This document shows positions 19,480 through 28,955 of a DNA stretch of 33,205 nt, in pieces (within the stretch, counting starts at the first letter, position 1; the number at the start of each line of letters is the position of its first letter). Location of the stretch: contig CAMVNA010000009.1 of NCBI GenBank assembly GCA_947168725.1, positions 1-33,205 on the forward strand, written 5' to 3'. Below the pieces are notes generated by a model that was not told the origin of the DNA, did not search any database, and was given only the letters and a program-made list of their open reading frames with translations. The position numbers and the translations under genes were made by a program. The DNA comes from an uncultured bacterium. GTDB taxonomy: Bacteria > Patescibacteriota > Gracilibacteria > Absconditabacterales > Absconditicoccaceae.

Positions 19480-22290
19480 TTATATATCGTTTAAACGTTC
19501 TGCTAGTTCTATATCCTGATTTCGTTCTTTTATATGTTTAATGAAGAATTTCATTTTTTCTTTATCCAATTGAGAAGATTCATCGACTAAGAATTGTTTA
19601 ATAAGATTTATAAATCAAAGTTGATGAGATTCTTTGAATTCAGCTATTCACGCAGAGAATTGATTTGGATCAAAATTTTTAATATTATCTTTCAATCACA
19701 TAATCATCTTATCTGTACCATTATAGTCAAGGATTTCAGCTACTTTTTCTTCATTTTTGGTTTTTTGTCTTGTTAGATTTTTTTTTCACCACTCCAATCA
19801 AAGGTATTTTTCCCCTAATTCTGGCATAAATATATTATTGAAATATTCTAAATCCGAAGAATCTGAATTATCGAATATTTGTATTACATCAAAAAGGTTT
19901 GATCCTTTATAAAAGTTTAAACTATTGAAAATTTTTTGATCAGGTATTATGTTAAAAGTTGTCATTAAGTTTATTATTGTAGAATTTTTTTGAGCTTGAG
20001 CTTCAGTTTTTTCTCTTACGATCTTACCGATTAACTTTATTTGAGAATGTAATATATTTTCAGTATTTTGTTTCCTTTCATCAACATTTCTTGGGACTTT
20101 GGGCCTTATAGGTATTCATACGGTCATTTGAGCTTTTTCACCTTCTTTATCTTCTTTATCTTCTTTATCTTCTTTATCTTTTCTTCATCCTCAATTGAAT
20201 TCTCAAAAATTTTTTTCAAAAAACATTTTATTGTTTGTATCGTCCTTTGATTTGTGTGGCGGAAGTCTATAGTAATCATTAAGAACATCATTGAATGGTT
20301 TTATTTCTCATATAGGGAAATTAATTGAATCAGGATTAGAAATAGAAGATGTATCTCAAATGCTTATTTTGTTTGGATCTACCTCATCTTTATGTATAAG
20401 TGAATTCATAAACAATTTACCAGTCTTTAAATCATAGCGAACTTTTACATTAGAATTATTAAAAGAGCCAGCAATAACAATTTTATCTCAAATTTTTTGT
20501 ACAGAATCAATCTGAAGTCATTGAAAATTTCAATTTTTTTCTTCTAAACTTTTTTTATCACTAATCACAGAAAAAGCATCCCTTATGTTATCTATTACGG
20601 CACCAATAGCATAGGTTTTAACATATTCGCCAACTTTTTTCTTCATCGAAATGGCATTACCTCATAATTTTTTCTCAGCATCAGCAAAAATTAGTGAGAA
20701 TTCCGATAAAGTTTTATATATTTGTTCGATTTCACTAGGAGCTTTTCATTTAAGAAGAAAATTATTTTTACTAAAATCTTCCCGCTTTGCTTTATCAATG
20801 CGTCCGTTATTGATATCAAAAAGTATACGCATATCCCATTTTGTGATAATATCTTTAATACTATCATGAGACTGTATAAAAGTTTTCCATGCTTCGCGAA
20901 ATACAACTTCTTTTATTCGTTGTTTTTTGTGTTCTGATTCATCAATATTTAAATCATAATCTTCTAAATCTCCTCATAAATTGGCACTAGCTGCAATTTC
21001 TGCTCATGTAGCATTACTTGAATTTGAAGATTTTAACTTTCGATTATCAATTTTTCACTTTTTCATAGAACGTCAATTCCTACTATTTCTTTCCCTATTT
21101 CTTTTGGATATCATTTCTCTTCTTTTTCTATCCCTTTCATCTCTTTCTTCTTTCGCTTTTTTTTCTTTCAGCATATACTTGTTGTTTTTCACTGTTTCAA
21201 GTTGTCCATCATGATACAAAATAGCCTCAAGCAATTCCAAAAGATTTTCTTCATAATTTACAAGTTCTCATTTTCCAGTAAAATCATTTGGATATGAAAG
21301 TTTACCGTAAATAAACAAATATAATTTAAACTGTAGATCTAATTGAGTTTCTCATGTAGATAAGCTAATCCTATCTCCGGCTTTTGCTTTTAAAACTATA
21401 TTTGCATACTTGTTAATACTTTCTTTTAAAGATACTATAAAATTATCCATATCTATGGAATTCTCTTTCATATCCAAAACAAAATGGTCATTTTTATCAT
21501 TGAATAGTAATTCTAACTGTTTTAATATTCAATCTCCATCTTTATCTCCTCATCACTTTAGAAATTCTCAAACAAGGTTATCAATACCCTGAGCAACAAG
21601 TTCTCAATATTTCTTAATATTATTTTTATTATCATCATCAGCAATTTCTTCATATTTGCTATTATATTCTTCGCGAATGGAGTTAAACCAAGCTTTTTTC
21701 AATTTTAAAAGTAAAACTTTCTGTGAAATTGGATAGTTTTGATAAATATTTCAATTTGAATCCGTGTGGTCATCAATTTCTTTTTTTAGTATATTTATTC
21801 ATTCTTCACTTGATAGGAATTGTTCAAATTTTTCTGGAGAAGATTCACGCAATGAGTAATCTTCCCAGCTCTCAAGCTCTTCATCATCAAGATCTTCATC
21901 GTCTTCATCAATATCATCATCAAGATTTTCATCCTCTTCATTTTCTTCAATCTTATCCACATTTTCTTCAATTTTTTTTTGTTGATGTATTTTGTTAATT
22001 TCAATCCAGTCTTTTTGTCGATCATTTAGAGCTGAATTTAAAAGACTCTGAATCTGAGTGTTGCTAAATAATATTCACTCTAACGAATTACTATCAAAAG
22101 ATTCACCTATTTTTTTTGTAACAAGAGGTGTCTTATATCATAAATTTAAATCCTGATAAACTTTTTTTTTCATTTCGTCTTTTTTTTTCATTTCGTCAAA
22201 ATCATTATCACTTTCTTGTGAGTTTGATACTTGTGTTCCTTCTATGGGTGCTTTGATATCATCATAATGTCACCCAAATTCATCAAACAT
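19480..22290 (-). CDS. Large acidic protein of unknown function, paralog A
   Basis: A 936-aa protein with no recognised family, no signal peptide and no membrane helix. Near residues 110-145 is a long Asp/Glu run (ENEEDENLDDDIDEDDEDLD), and near residues 380-400 a basic Arg/Lys region (RDERDRKRREMISKRNRERN). Near residue 705 a four-fold KED repeat comes from a 9-bp microsatellite. Two segments are shared with paralog B: VKVRYDLKTGKLFMNS (about residue 615) and IKLIGKIVREK followed by NSTIINLMTTFNIIPD (about residue 765). TGA-glycine codons are frequent throughout. It starts at an ATG 95 bases after the stop of paralog B, behind a weak promoter-like sequence, and leads directly into AMP phosphorylase. 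Its role could be structural or secreted by an unknown route; the sequence does not say. Confidence 0.85.
20143..20178 (-). repeat. Four copies of a 9-bp microsatellite in paralog A
   Basis: Four exact copies of ttctttatc on the plus strand encode a KED tripeptide repeat in frame on the minus strand, a typical slippage site that keeps the frame. Confidence 0.9.
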
Positions 22291-22324
22291 ATTTTTCAAA
22301 GAACATATAAAACACTACATACCA

Positions 22325-22352
22325 ATAATACTTAAAAACATAAAAAAAGCAA
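22325..22352 (-). promoter_or_regulatory. Possible promoter between the two paralogs
   Basis: On the minus strand TTGCTT (22347-22352) and TATTAT (22325-22330), 16-base spacer, about 35 bases before the paralog A ATG. The region is generally A/T-rich, so chance is possible. Confidence 0.35.
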
Positions 22353-22385
22353 AAAACAGAGGACTTTTTTAATACTTTTATTTAA

Positions 22386-25001
22386 TTATCCCCACAATCA
22401 ATTATTGTTATCATCAATTATGGCATCAAGTTTTGCAAGATCTTCTTCATCTCTTTGTTTAACAATTCCGTTAAGAATAGAATTTATAAAATCTTCAGTT
22501 TTATTTCCAGAAATTTTTCGACCACTAGGAGTATTTATACAGCATTTTTCCACGATAATATTTACGAAAGATAGGGGAGTGGAAGAATCAAAATGTTTTT
22601 TTCCCATTATTTCTTTATTTTCTCATCTATCATTGAAATAATTTTGATAAGATTCTTGAAGAGAAATTACATCAGAGGTTTTTTCATTAATGTCAAATAT
22701 TGAAGCAGATTTTGGTTCAATATTATTCTTTCATCGATCAAATCCACAAATAGGCAATAGCTTTCACATTAGTTTTGAAAATTTGTTCAAATCATCCTCA
22801 TTATCAGTATTTTTTATAGATTCTAGTAGTATAAATAATTTAGATCATCATATAAATTCAATGGAATCAGAATCTCAGTTATCTGGTAAAATATTGAACG
22901 TTTTTAATAAGTCGGAGATTGTACTATTTTCCATTTGTTTTTCTCCAGCTTTTTCACTTACAATTTTTCATATTAATTTCAAATCATCTAATAATTTATT
23001 TTTTGTTAATCATTCAAGTTTTTTTTGGGTCGTTTCACGAGAATTTCAAGCTTCTTCCTCATTATTAGATTGAGTATATTCATCTTGTGGCTCACCTTCA
23101 GATTCTGCAGGTTGAAAAACGGAGATGGAATTATATCCATCTAATAAATTCTCAAAAGAATTAAGATTTCAAATCTCAGTGTCAGGTGTTTTATTTCAAA
23201 TAGTAATTTTATCAGGATTAAAAGTTTGTTGCAAAAAAGAATTCATAAAAAGTTTCCCTGTACGTAAATCAAACTTAATATTTGTCTCTGTTCACTTGAT
23301 TTTTCATTTTAAGAATAAACAATCGCCTATAATATCTGCAGGTTTATCTTTATCCAATTCTAGTCACATATGTTCTTCAAGTTTTTCGGTATTTACCCTA
23401 GAAAAAAGCTTCTTTATGTTTTCGATAATTTCACCCAAAGCATAAATTTTTGAAATTTTCTCAAAATCTTTTTGATCACAATAAAAATTATTACATAAGA
23501 TTTCATAATTTTTATTAACTTCACGAGTAAATCATCTAATAATTTCTCATAAACCATTAATTTCATCCTTTGTTAATCAACTATTTTGCAATTTTTCTGA
23601 AATAAATCTATTTCGTGCATCTTGATTAATAAAGTTATTTCCAGGATTATATATTCAGTAATTAGATAACTCGGAGCGCAAGTCTATTTTCAAGTTTATC
23701 AATCTTTGTACTATGTGTTCGCTTGTATTAAATATTTTATTAAATGTTATATCAAATGCTGTATATCTTAGTGTGGCATCTTCCTGTTCATTTATTTCAG
23801 ATTTAGAAAGCTTGTATCATTTTAATTCTGTTTGATTTCATTGTACTAAATTAGCTGCTATTTCAGTTGATGAATTATCAGACTTGGTTGATAATAATTT
23901 GATATATTCATCTCCATACATTTTTCTTGTTTCTGCTAATTCTTGAGCTACTTTATATCTTTCTGTTAAATATGGCATAACAAATTCTTCGTGTATTTCT
24001 ATCATCATATTATTATGTGCTTCAAATAGTTCATCTACTTGTTTCCTATACTTTGTAGGTTCATCAGTATTTAGTGTTCTCTTAAAAATTTCTAGTTCAT
24101 CTTTTGAGCCAAGGTTTATTCCCATTGTGAAAGCCAAAATGTAGTATTTTTTATCAGCTATATCTCCCTTAAGATTATACTCATTTATGATCATATCACG
24201 TATATTTTTCAATTCAACTTCCCCTAAATCAGAAAATTTTTGTTTGAGTTCGTTTATTATTGAGGGATTCTTGAAGTCTATATCTTCATCGTCAATATTG
24301 CTATATAAGTTATCTAAAATTCCAAAATGTGATAATATAGAATTCTGGGTGTCTCCAATTTGTAAATTAGTATCCAATTTTTTGTTAAAAAAATTAGATG
24401 CAATAACAAAATAGTCCTCTGATTTATTAATAAAATTTTTAACTTTATTTTCATCCAAGTGATTATATTTTTCCTTATTCAATAAGTATTTTATAGCACT
24501 TTTAATTGCATCATTACGAATTGTGCTTTTACTTGGCCTACTTGGCAAATTAGTGTATTCAAACTTAAACCCAATGAAATCTTTTGCTATAAAATCTCCT
24601 AAATTTTGACAATAATTTAAGTCAACAGGACCATTATAACTGAAGCTATAAATTTTTTCTCTAATATTTAGATATTCAAAATAGAAATTATCGTATATTT
24701 GTTTTTCGCTGTCAGAAATGTTAAGTTCTTCAATAATATTCTCTTTTGCGTTTTCATAATTATTAGTAACTATATGTTTTAGCTTATTTCGTTCAGAACT
24801 ATTCCTCATTTCGGAATTACTTACACTACGTTCGCCACTTTTCATTCACATTGCTACACTAGCAAATGAAGTTAAAGGAGCTACTCAAAGTTGAGCAGAT
24901 ACTGCGGTAATAGAACCGACAACACTTGCATTATCTTTATTAAAAAATCATCCATTTTTTGATGATCACGAAACATTATCTCATCGTTCAAGAAAACCCA
25001 T
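22386..25001 (-). CDS. Large acidic protein of unknown function, paralog B
   Basis: An 871-aa protein, paralogous to A. It starts MGFLERGDNVSGSSKNGGFF, then a small Ala/Val/Thr-rich segment (SVVGSITAVSAQLGVAPLTS) that may be a weak membrane-interacting stretch, then long helical regions rich in Asn, Glu and Lys. Shared blocks are TNIKFDLRTGKLFMNS (about residue 585) and LKLIGKIVSEKAGEK with ENSTISDLLKTFNILPD (about residue 680), in the same order and spacing as in paralog A. The last four residues before TAA are GLWG, reached only by reading through a TGA after DDNN. It has a clear promoter upstream, probably driving B, A and AMP phosphorylase. No known domain was recognised. Confidence 0.85.
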
Positions 25002-25045
25002 ACTATATTACATTAACAAATTAACTAAATTGTACAGTGTTCATT

Positions 25046-25074
25046 ATTATACACACAATCATTAAATTTTGCAA
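25046..25074 (-). promoter_or_regulatory. Candidate sigma70 promoter of the paralog B operon
   Basis: On the minus strand TTGCAA (25069-25074), 17-base spacer and perfect TATAAT (25046-25051), about 45 bases before the ATG at 25001. Confidence 0.6.
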
Positions 25075-25098
25075 AAAAACCCCGACTTTTTTTGTCGG
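25075..25098 (-). terminator. Terminator of the phosphatidylserine decarboxylase gene
   Basis: On the minus strand the stem CCGAC/GTCGG (25082-25086 with 25094-25098) with an A7 loop is followed by GG and seven T. It separates psd from the paralog operon. Confidence 0.75.
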
Positions 25099-25151
25099 AT
25101 TTTACATCACGTGAAATATAATAAACAACATCATATTTCTTCCTGAAGATT

Positions 25152-25811
25152 TTACGTTTTATCTTGCTGTATCACGTTTTTCATTCTAGCTAATACAGTC
25201 TCACCATCTACCACTTTATCTCATACTTTAGCTATAACTTCTACATTGTTATCAAATATAATTGTCACTTGAGATCAAAACCTAATAAGTCATATTACTT
25301 CTCACTGGTCAACTTCATCATCTATATCCACGAAAGAAACAATCCTTCTAGCCATAGCTCACGCTATTTGGATTATTCTATAACGTACTCAGTTATCAGC
25401 CTCAAATAGCATTGCATTATACTCATTTTGTAGAGTAGATTTCATGGTAGGATCTTTTTTCATAGCATTACGTTTTCTTCCACGAACGTATTTTTCTTCG
25501 ATTAATGTCGCATTGTTTGGAGAACGTTGGTAATGAACATTCATAGGAGTCATCATAATTGATACCATAGTCGCTCAGCTACCAATTCCATCAATGAAGT
25601 GGTCTAAAACAGCATTATTATCCTTGTAAATAACAGTATGGTCCGTAGGATTTTTGATTATTGCGATGATTTTTCAGTTGGCTGGGCTAACAAAAAGATT
25701 TTCATTATTTGGGACATTACGATAAGGTTGACGCAAAAAATAACACCTGTAAAAAGCTATACAACAAACCAATATAATCATCAATATCCAGAAAATCCGT
25801 CTTAATATCAT
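25152..25811 (-). CDS. psd: Phosphatidylserine decarboxylase, short archaeal-like form
   Basis: The 219-aa membrane-associated enzyme turns phosphatidylserine into phosphatidylethanolamine using a self-made pyruvoyl group. One N-terminal membrane helix (FWILMIILVCCIAFYRCYF) precedes the family motifs FVSPANGKI, MTPMNVHYQRSP (with its His) and GLIRFGSQVTI. Cleavage would occur at Gly179-Ser180, where the serine becomes the pyruvoyl group; the Gly is a TGA codon. The RFGS form and the length are those of the short PSD/archaetidylserine decarboxylase group rather than the LGST form of E. coli. The partner synthase (pssA) is not nearby. An archaetidylserine-like substrate cannot be excluded. Confidence 0.88.
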
Positions 25812-25994
25812 TTTACATTTTTTCATAAAGATTCAAAAATTTATCATAAAATCTGACAAAACCAAATACTATTAATTTTTCTACAAAAAGCAAATAATAA
25901 AAATACAAGTTTGTTTAACAATAAATGCAAACAAAATTGAATTTATGCAGTTAAATAGCATAAAGACACATAAAACAAAAAAGTCCTTAAAAAT
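25812..25994. other. Gene-free A/T-rich spacer
   Basis: The 183 bases between psd and the RNA promoter have no coding frame that fits either strand. They must hold the psd promoter, but no convincing -35/-10 pair was seen. Confidence 0.5.
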
Positions 25995-26023
25995 TTGACA
26001 AAAAATATAGTTTGGATTATACT
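25995..26023 (+). promoter_or_regulatory. Consensus sigma70 promoter of the structured RNA
   Basis: A perfect TTGACA (25995-26000), 17-base spacer and TATACT (26018-26023). The expected transcript start is near 26030, and no reading frame follows for 700 bases. Confidence 0.75.
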
Positions 26024-26029
26024 TACATC

Positions 26030-26635
26030 GCCGAGACAACATTAATTCGATTTTTAAATCAAATGTTTAATCGGTAGAAGATCTTTAAATTATACAGAAT
26101 AATAGGTGGTTTTTATGACATTTCTTGTTATAGAAAATCAAAGAAATTATTCTATTGGAGGTGTTATTTTTATTCCGTGTCAGATTCGAAAAAATCTGAA
26201 TCTTTACTAGAGATAGTAAATGATAAAAAAAGTACACGAAATAAAAACAAAACGCTATCATCCCTTTCACAAGAGTTGTGCTTTTTATGGGGATCTGAAT
26301 AATTCGTTCCAATCTGAATAATGCTTTTGCCTATTGTTCGGTTATTTGCCCACCAAATTACCATTTTTTCGACATCGATAGCTATGGAAAAATATAAAGG
26401 GATTGGTTATACTTTTCAAAAGTAAATTGTGAAATTGAAAAGCTGGGAAAAATAATTTACTCCAGAGATTATTCCAGGGTAGCCTGGTAAGATTTCTCAG
26501 GTCACGATAAAGAACATTCGTTCAATAAAAAAATCGTGGGTGTATAATTTACTCTTCTTATTTCATTCATTTCTCCATTTTTAGGAGAAAAATGAAAAAA
26601 GAAGCTGATTGGTAATCATCATTCAGCTTTTTTCT
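26030..26635 (+). ncRNA. Putative ~600-nt structured non-coding RNA of unknown class
   Basis: The stretch has no plausible gene but has a consensus promoter and a terminator about 600 bases apart. It is dense with perfect local helices: 26096-26101/26148-26153 continuing into 26120-26126/26141-26147; a multi-branch unit closed by 26167-26173/26241-26247 and 26176-26180/26234-26238 that holds hairpins CAGATT/AATCTG (26181-26198) and TTTACT/AGTAAA (26203-26220); ATCCC and CACAA with TTGTG and GGGAT (26260-26294); GGTTATTTG/CAAATTACC (26340-26362); CCAGG/CCTGG with a GTAG loop (26474-26487); and CACGAT/ATCGTG around GAAC/GTTC (26503-26538). The 11-mer ATCTGAATAAT occurs twice (26293, 26312). It lacks the marks of RNase P RNA, tmRNA, SRP RNA and T-box leaders. 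It could also be a long leader of the next gene, but the terminator argues against that. Confidence 0.55.
26602..26635 (+). terminator. Terminator of the structured RNA
   Basis: The stem AAGCTGA/TCAGCTT (26602-26608 with 26623-26629) is followed by a T run and lies 120 bases before the next gene. Confidence 0.8.
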
Positions 26636-26756
26636 TATCTTGAATAAAAAGTTACTTAAAATCATAATATTAACTAATTTTCTATTGAAATTACGGTTCA
26701 TTATGTTACATAATCAAATCATGTATAACTATTTTTACATCTTAATACATTTTTTC

Positions 26757-27533
26757 ATGAAAAAACTATCACTATTTAGTCTATTTTGATTGGCTGGATT
26801 GCTAGCATTTTTTGTTACACCTATCTATGCTCAGGATGTAGAAGATGATGTTGATACAGTTGATGCTATTGTATTACAAGCAGAAGAAGACTTTAATTAT
26901 GGAGTAGACGAAATGTGAAACACTTTGGAAGCTGCTGAAGATGAAGTTGTGAATGAAGTTGAAGATGCTGTGGATGAAGTTACAAATCTAGAATGAATTG
27001 AGGATTTTAATTCTTTATTCGAAAATGAAGAAGTTAAAAATGCACTTGGAGAATTAGATTTAAGTAACGAAGAAGCTGCATGACTTATTTGATTATTTGC
27101 AGGACTTGGAATATTGTTGATTCCACTTGCAATAGTTGGGATAATACTTCGAATTCTTCGTATAATTGCATTATGGAAAGCATTTGAAAGAGCTGGTGAA
27201 CCAGGATGGAAAGCTCTTGTACCTATTTATTGTAGTTATATTCAATATAAATTATCAGGAATGAAAAATTGGTTCTGGTATGGTTTACTCATAGCAGTTA
27301 TAGCGTGAATTGTTGCTGCATGTATCCCAGATCAACAAGAACTAATTACTAACATAGGAAGTGCAATTACATGAATTATATATATCGTTATGTTATTCAA
27401 ATTTGCTAGAAAATATGGATGGGGAGTGTTTACTTCAGTATTATTCGTTCTTTTCTATCCAATTTGCATATTAATTCTTGGATTTGGAAACTACAAATAC
27501 GAAGGAAAAGAAGAAACTGTAGTTGAAGCTTAG
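26757..27533 (+). CDS. Exported membrane protein with DUF5684-like C-terminal domain
   Basis: A 258-aa protein. Residues 1-23 form a signal peptide or anchor (KKLSLFSLFGLAGLLAFFV, then TPIYAQD). Residues 24-105 are an acidic, coiled extracellular segment rich in Glu/Asp (AAEDEVVNEVEDAVDEVTN). The C-terminal part has four membrane helices, with the DUF5684-type motif LWKAFERAGEPGWKALVPIY after the first, GMKNWFWYGLLIAVIA, a helix with FKFARKYGWGVFT, and LFVLFYPICILILGFGNYKY. DUF5684 proteins are often fused to signal peptidases or found near secretion genes, but no enzymatic role is visible here. It is followed by its own terminator. Confidence 0.82.
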
Positions 27534-27554
27534 TTTGAATGTAAATTCTCATAT

Positions 27555-27586
27555 AAAGGATGGTAGAAATACCATCCTTTTTCTTT
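27555..27586 (+). terminator. Terminator of the DUF5684-like gene
   Basis: The perfect 10-bp stem AAAGGATGGT/ACCATCCTTT (27555-27564 with 27571-27580) with a 6-base loop is followed by TTCTTT. Confidence 0.9.
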
Positions 27587-27655
27587 AAGTTATACTTGAA
27601 AGATGAACTAAAAATATTATTCTTAGAATCAGAATTTAATATTTCTCAAAACGAA

Positions 27656-27943
27656 ATGACTCCAGAACAGTTACAAAAATTACTTAAACTTACAGCAATC
27701 GAATTACCAAAAGACCAAAAACCAGCTTTTCTAGATTATTTTAATTCTATGAAAGCTATGTTTGATGATTTTGCATCTTTTCCACTTCCTGAGTGAGATA
27801 TAGATGTAGAAGATGATGAGCCAATTACATGTTTTACAGACCAGAAAGATTTTGACTGATTAGATTTAGTGGAAACTAATGTAATTCCAGAGCGTCAAGT
27901 AAATCATGCAATTCAAGTAAATTCAGCAATCGGAGAAGAATAA
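27656..27943 (+). CDS. gatC: GatC-like subunit of tRNA-dependent amidotransferase
   Basis: A 95-aa acidic protein that fits GatC, the small bridging subunit of the GatCAB complex that turns Glu-tRNA-Gln or Asp-tRNA-Asn into the amide. The helical N-terminus (PEQLQKLLKLTAIELPKDQ, then FNSMKAMFDDFASFPLP) matches the LaRLelseeE pattern, followed by an Asp/Glu-rich DVEDDEP segment like the family DtegveP, and a variable tail with VIPERQVNHA. Two TGA codons read as Gly. I placed the start at 27656 because the earlier in-frame ATG lies inside the terminator of the preceding gene. gatA and gatB are not in the window. The match is by pattern, so a similar-looking small protein remains possible. Confidence 0.65.
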
Positions 27944-27996
27944 TTATCATTCTTAGTATATCGGAAATTAGATTTAAATTACAAATGTAGAAATAT

Positions 27997-28017
27997 GGGA
28001 TTTTTTATCCCCTTTTT
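27997..28017 (+). terminator. Terminator of the GatC-like gene
   Basis: The stem GGGAT/ATCCC (27997-28001 with 28007-28011) is followed by CTTTTT. It is short but well placed. Confidence 0.55.
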
Positions 28018-28026
28018 AAAAAAAAC

Positions 28027-28054
28027 TTGACTTTTCTGAGAATATTGTTATATT
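28027..28054 (+). promoter_or_regulatory. Promoter of the GH25 lysozyme cassette
   Basis: TTGACT (28027-28032), 16-base spacer and TATATT (28049-28054) with an upstream TG extension. The leader that follows (28062-28117) is noticeably richer in G and C than the surroundings and has a GTTCCAAT/ATTGGGAC hairpin. Confidence 0.65.
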
Positions 28055-28117
28055 ATCATCGTTCCAATGATTGGGACAACCGGCGACAGGGGTCTGAAGA
28101 GAAAAATCTAAGAAGGA

Positions 28118-28786
28118 ATGAAAAATTATCTCTTCTTTATGATTGTTCTTGTCTTCTTCTCATGCGATAGGCAAGAAGGTCCCGCCTTCGGCATTGACGT
28201 CTCCGAATACAATGGGGACATCGATTGGCCAACGGTCAAAGTCCAAACCAAGACGAAAGATCCGATTAAGTTCGTGATTATCAGGTCTTCGGCAGGTGTC
28301 TACAAGGACGTACAGTACGATAAGAACTACAAGGAAGCCAAGGAGAATGGCTTCATTGTGGGCTCTTACCACTATTACCGTCCCAACGAGAACTCAAGTA
28401 TGCAGTTCGAGAATTTTAAGGCCACACTTCACCTTGCGAAGGGTGATATTCTACCAGTGGTTGACATCGAGGAGGCTTCGTCAGTTCAGTCAATGGAAGC
28501 ATTGAAGAATGGACTGAGAAACTTCATATCCCTTTGTGAAAAGGAATATGGTGTTAAGCCAATAGTATATACGAAACTCTCGATGTGGGAGGATTTCCTC
28601 CAAAATGATTTTGCTGATTGTATGCTCTGGGTTGCTGCATACAGCACCCAAAGACGCGAGGAACCTACTGTCCAAAATGCGGAGATTCATCAGTTTACAA
28701 GAGAAATTAGGAATATTCCGGGGATTCCTGAAAAGTATGTGGACGGTGATGATGCTCGCGCCATAGAGAGAATTCTTTACTACTGA
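28118..28786 (+). CDS. GH25 lysozyme lipoprotein, foreign composition, TGA stop
   Basis: GH25 muramidases cut the MurNAc-GlcNAc bond of peptidoglycan. The 222-aa product has a lipoprotein signal (YLFFMIVLVFFSCDR, Cys16) and the GH25 barrel: FGIDVSEYNGDIDW with Asp27, FVIIRSSAG, GSYHYYRP, LPVVDIEE with Asp116 and Glu118 as the catalytic DxE, KPIVYTKLSMWEDF, LWVAAYS and IHQFT. It contains no internal TGA; its 11 glycines use GGT, GGC, GGG and GGA, with GGC and GGG common, unlike its neighbours. G+C is clearly higher. It ends at TGA, which this host reads as Gly; translation would then continue 17 residues to TAA at 28835, inside the terminator. AGAAGGA lies directly before the ATG. Composition and lipobox suggest a Bacteroidota-like donor (inference). 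Confidence 0.93.
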   Translation: MKNYLFFMIVLVFFSCDRQEGPAFGIDVSEYNGDIDWPTVKVQTKTKDPIKFVIIRSSAGVYKDVQYDKNYKEAKENGFIVGSYHYYRPNENSSMQFENFKATLHLAKGDILPVVDIEEASSVQSMEALKNGLRNFISLCEKEYGVKPIVYTKLSMWEDFLQNDFADCMLWVAAYSTQRREEPTVQNAEIHQFTREIRNIPGIPEKYVDGDDARAIERILYY

Positions 28787-28806
28787 GCTACACTGCATAT
28801 TTCGTT

Positions 28807-28835
28807 GCGAATCTGAACACAGATTCGCATTTTTT
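28807..28835 (+). terminator. Terminator of the GH25 gene
   Basis: The perfect 9-bp stem GCGAATCTG/CAGATTCGC (28807-28815 with 28820-28828) with an AACA loop is followed by ATTTTTT. It appears to have come with the cassette. Confidence 0.9.
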
Positions 28836-28913
28836 AAACTTTAATTTCTAATTTCTAACTAAATCATAAAGTAAATTCATCCATTTAAAAAGAATAGAAA
28901 TCAATTAAAAAAT

Positions 28914-28942
28914 AGAAAAGGAGAGTTTATTCTCCTTTTTCT
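28914..28942 (-). terminator. Terminator of the tandem-repeat gene
   Basis: AGAAAAGGAGA (28914-28924) pairs with TCTCCTTTTTCT (28931-28942) with one bulged base. On the minus strand it ends in a T-rich run 14 bases after the gene's stop. Confidence 0.75.
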
Positions 28943-28955
28943 ATACATTTAAATA

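Noticed and set aside
22690-23445. Plus-strand frames of 127 and 106 aa
   Set aside because: They are antisense to paralog B, whose frame is continuous and shares motifs with paralog A. Their composition is a mirror of its Asn/Glu/Lys codons.
980-25001. Apparent pseudogenes broken by many TGA codons
   Set aside because: The breaks occur only at TGA, frames continue without shift, and TGA falls on conserved glycines. The genes are intact under code 25.
26085-26364. Minus-strand open frames of 64-75 aa in the RNA region
   Set aside because: They run against a strong plus-strand promoter, have low-complexity content and overlap the helices of the structured RNA. No start signal or family pattern.
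26030-26635. RNase P RNA, tmRNA, SRP RNA or T-box identity
   Set aside because: The conserved cores of each (GAGGAAAGUC and the matching 3' segment, tRNA-like ends with tag frame, GGAAG loop, AGGGUGG bulge) were looked for and not found on the plus strand.
27560-27655. N-terminal extension of the GatC-like protein
   Set aside because: Its start lies in the stem of the preceding terminator, and the extra residues do not fit GatC.
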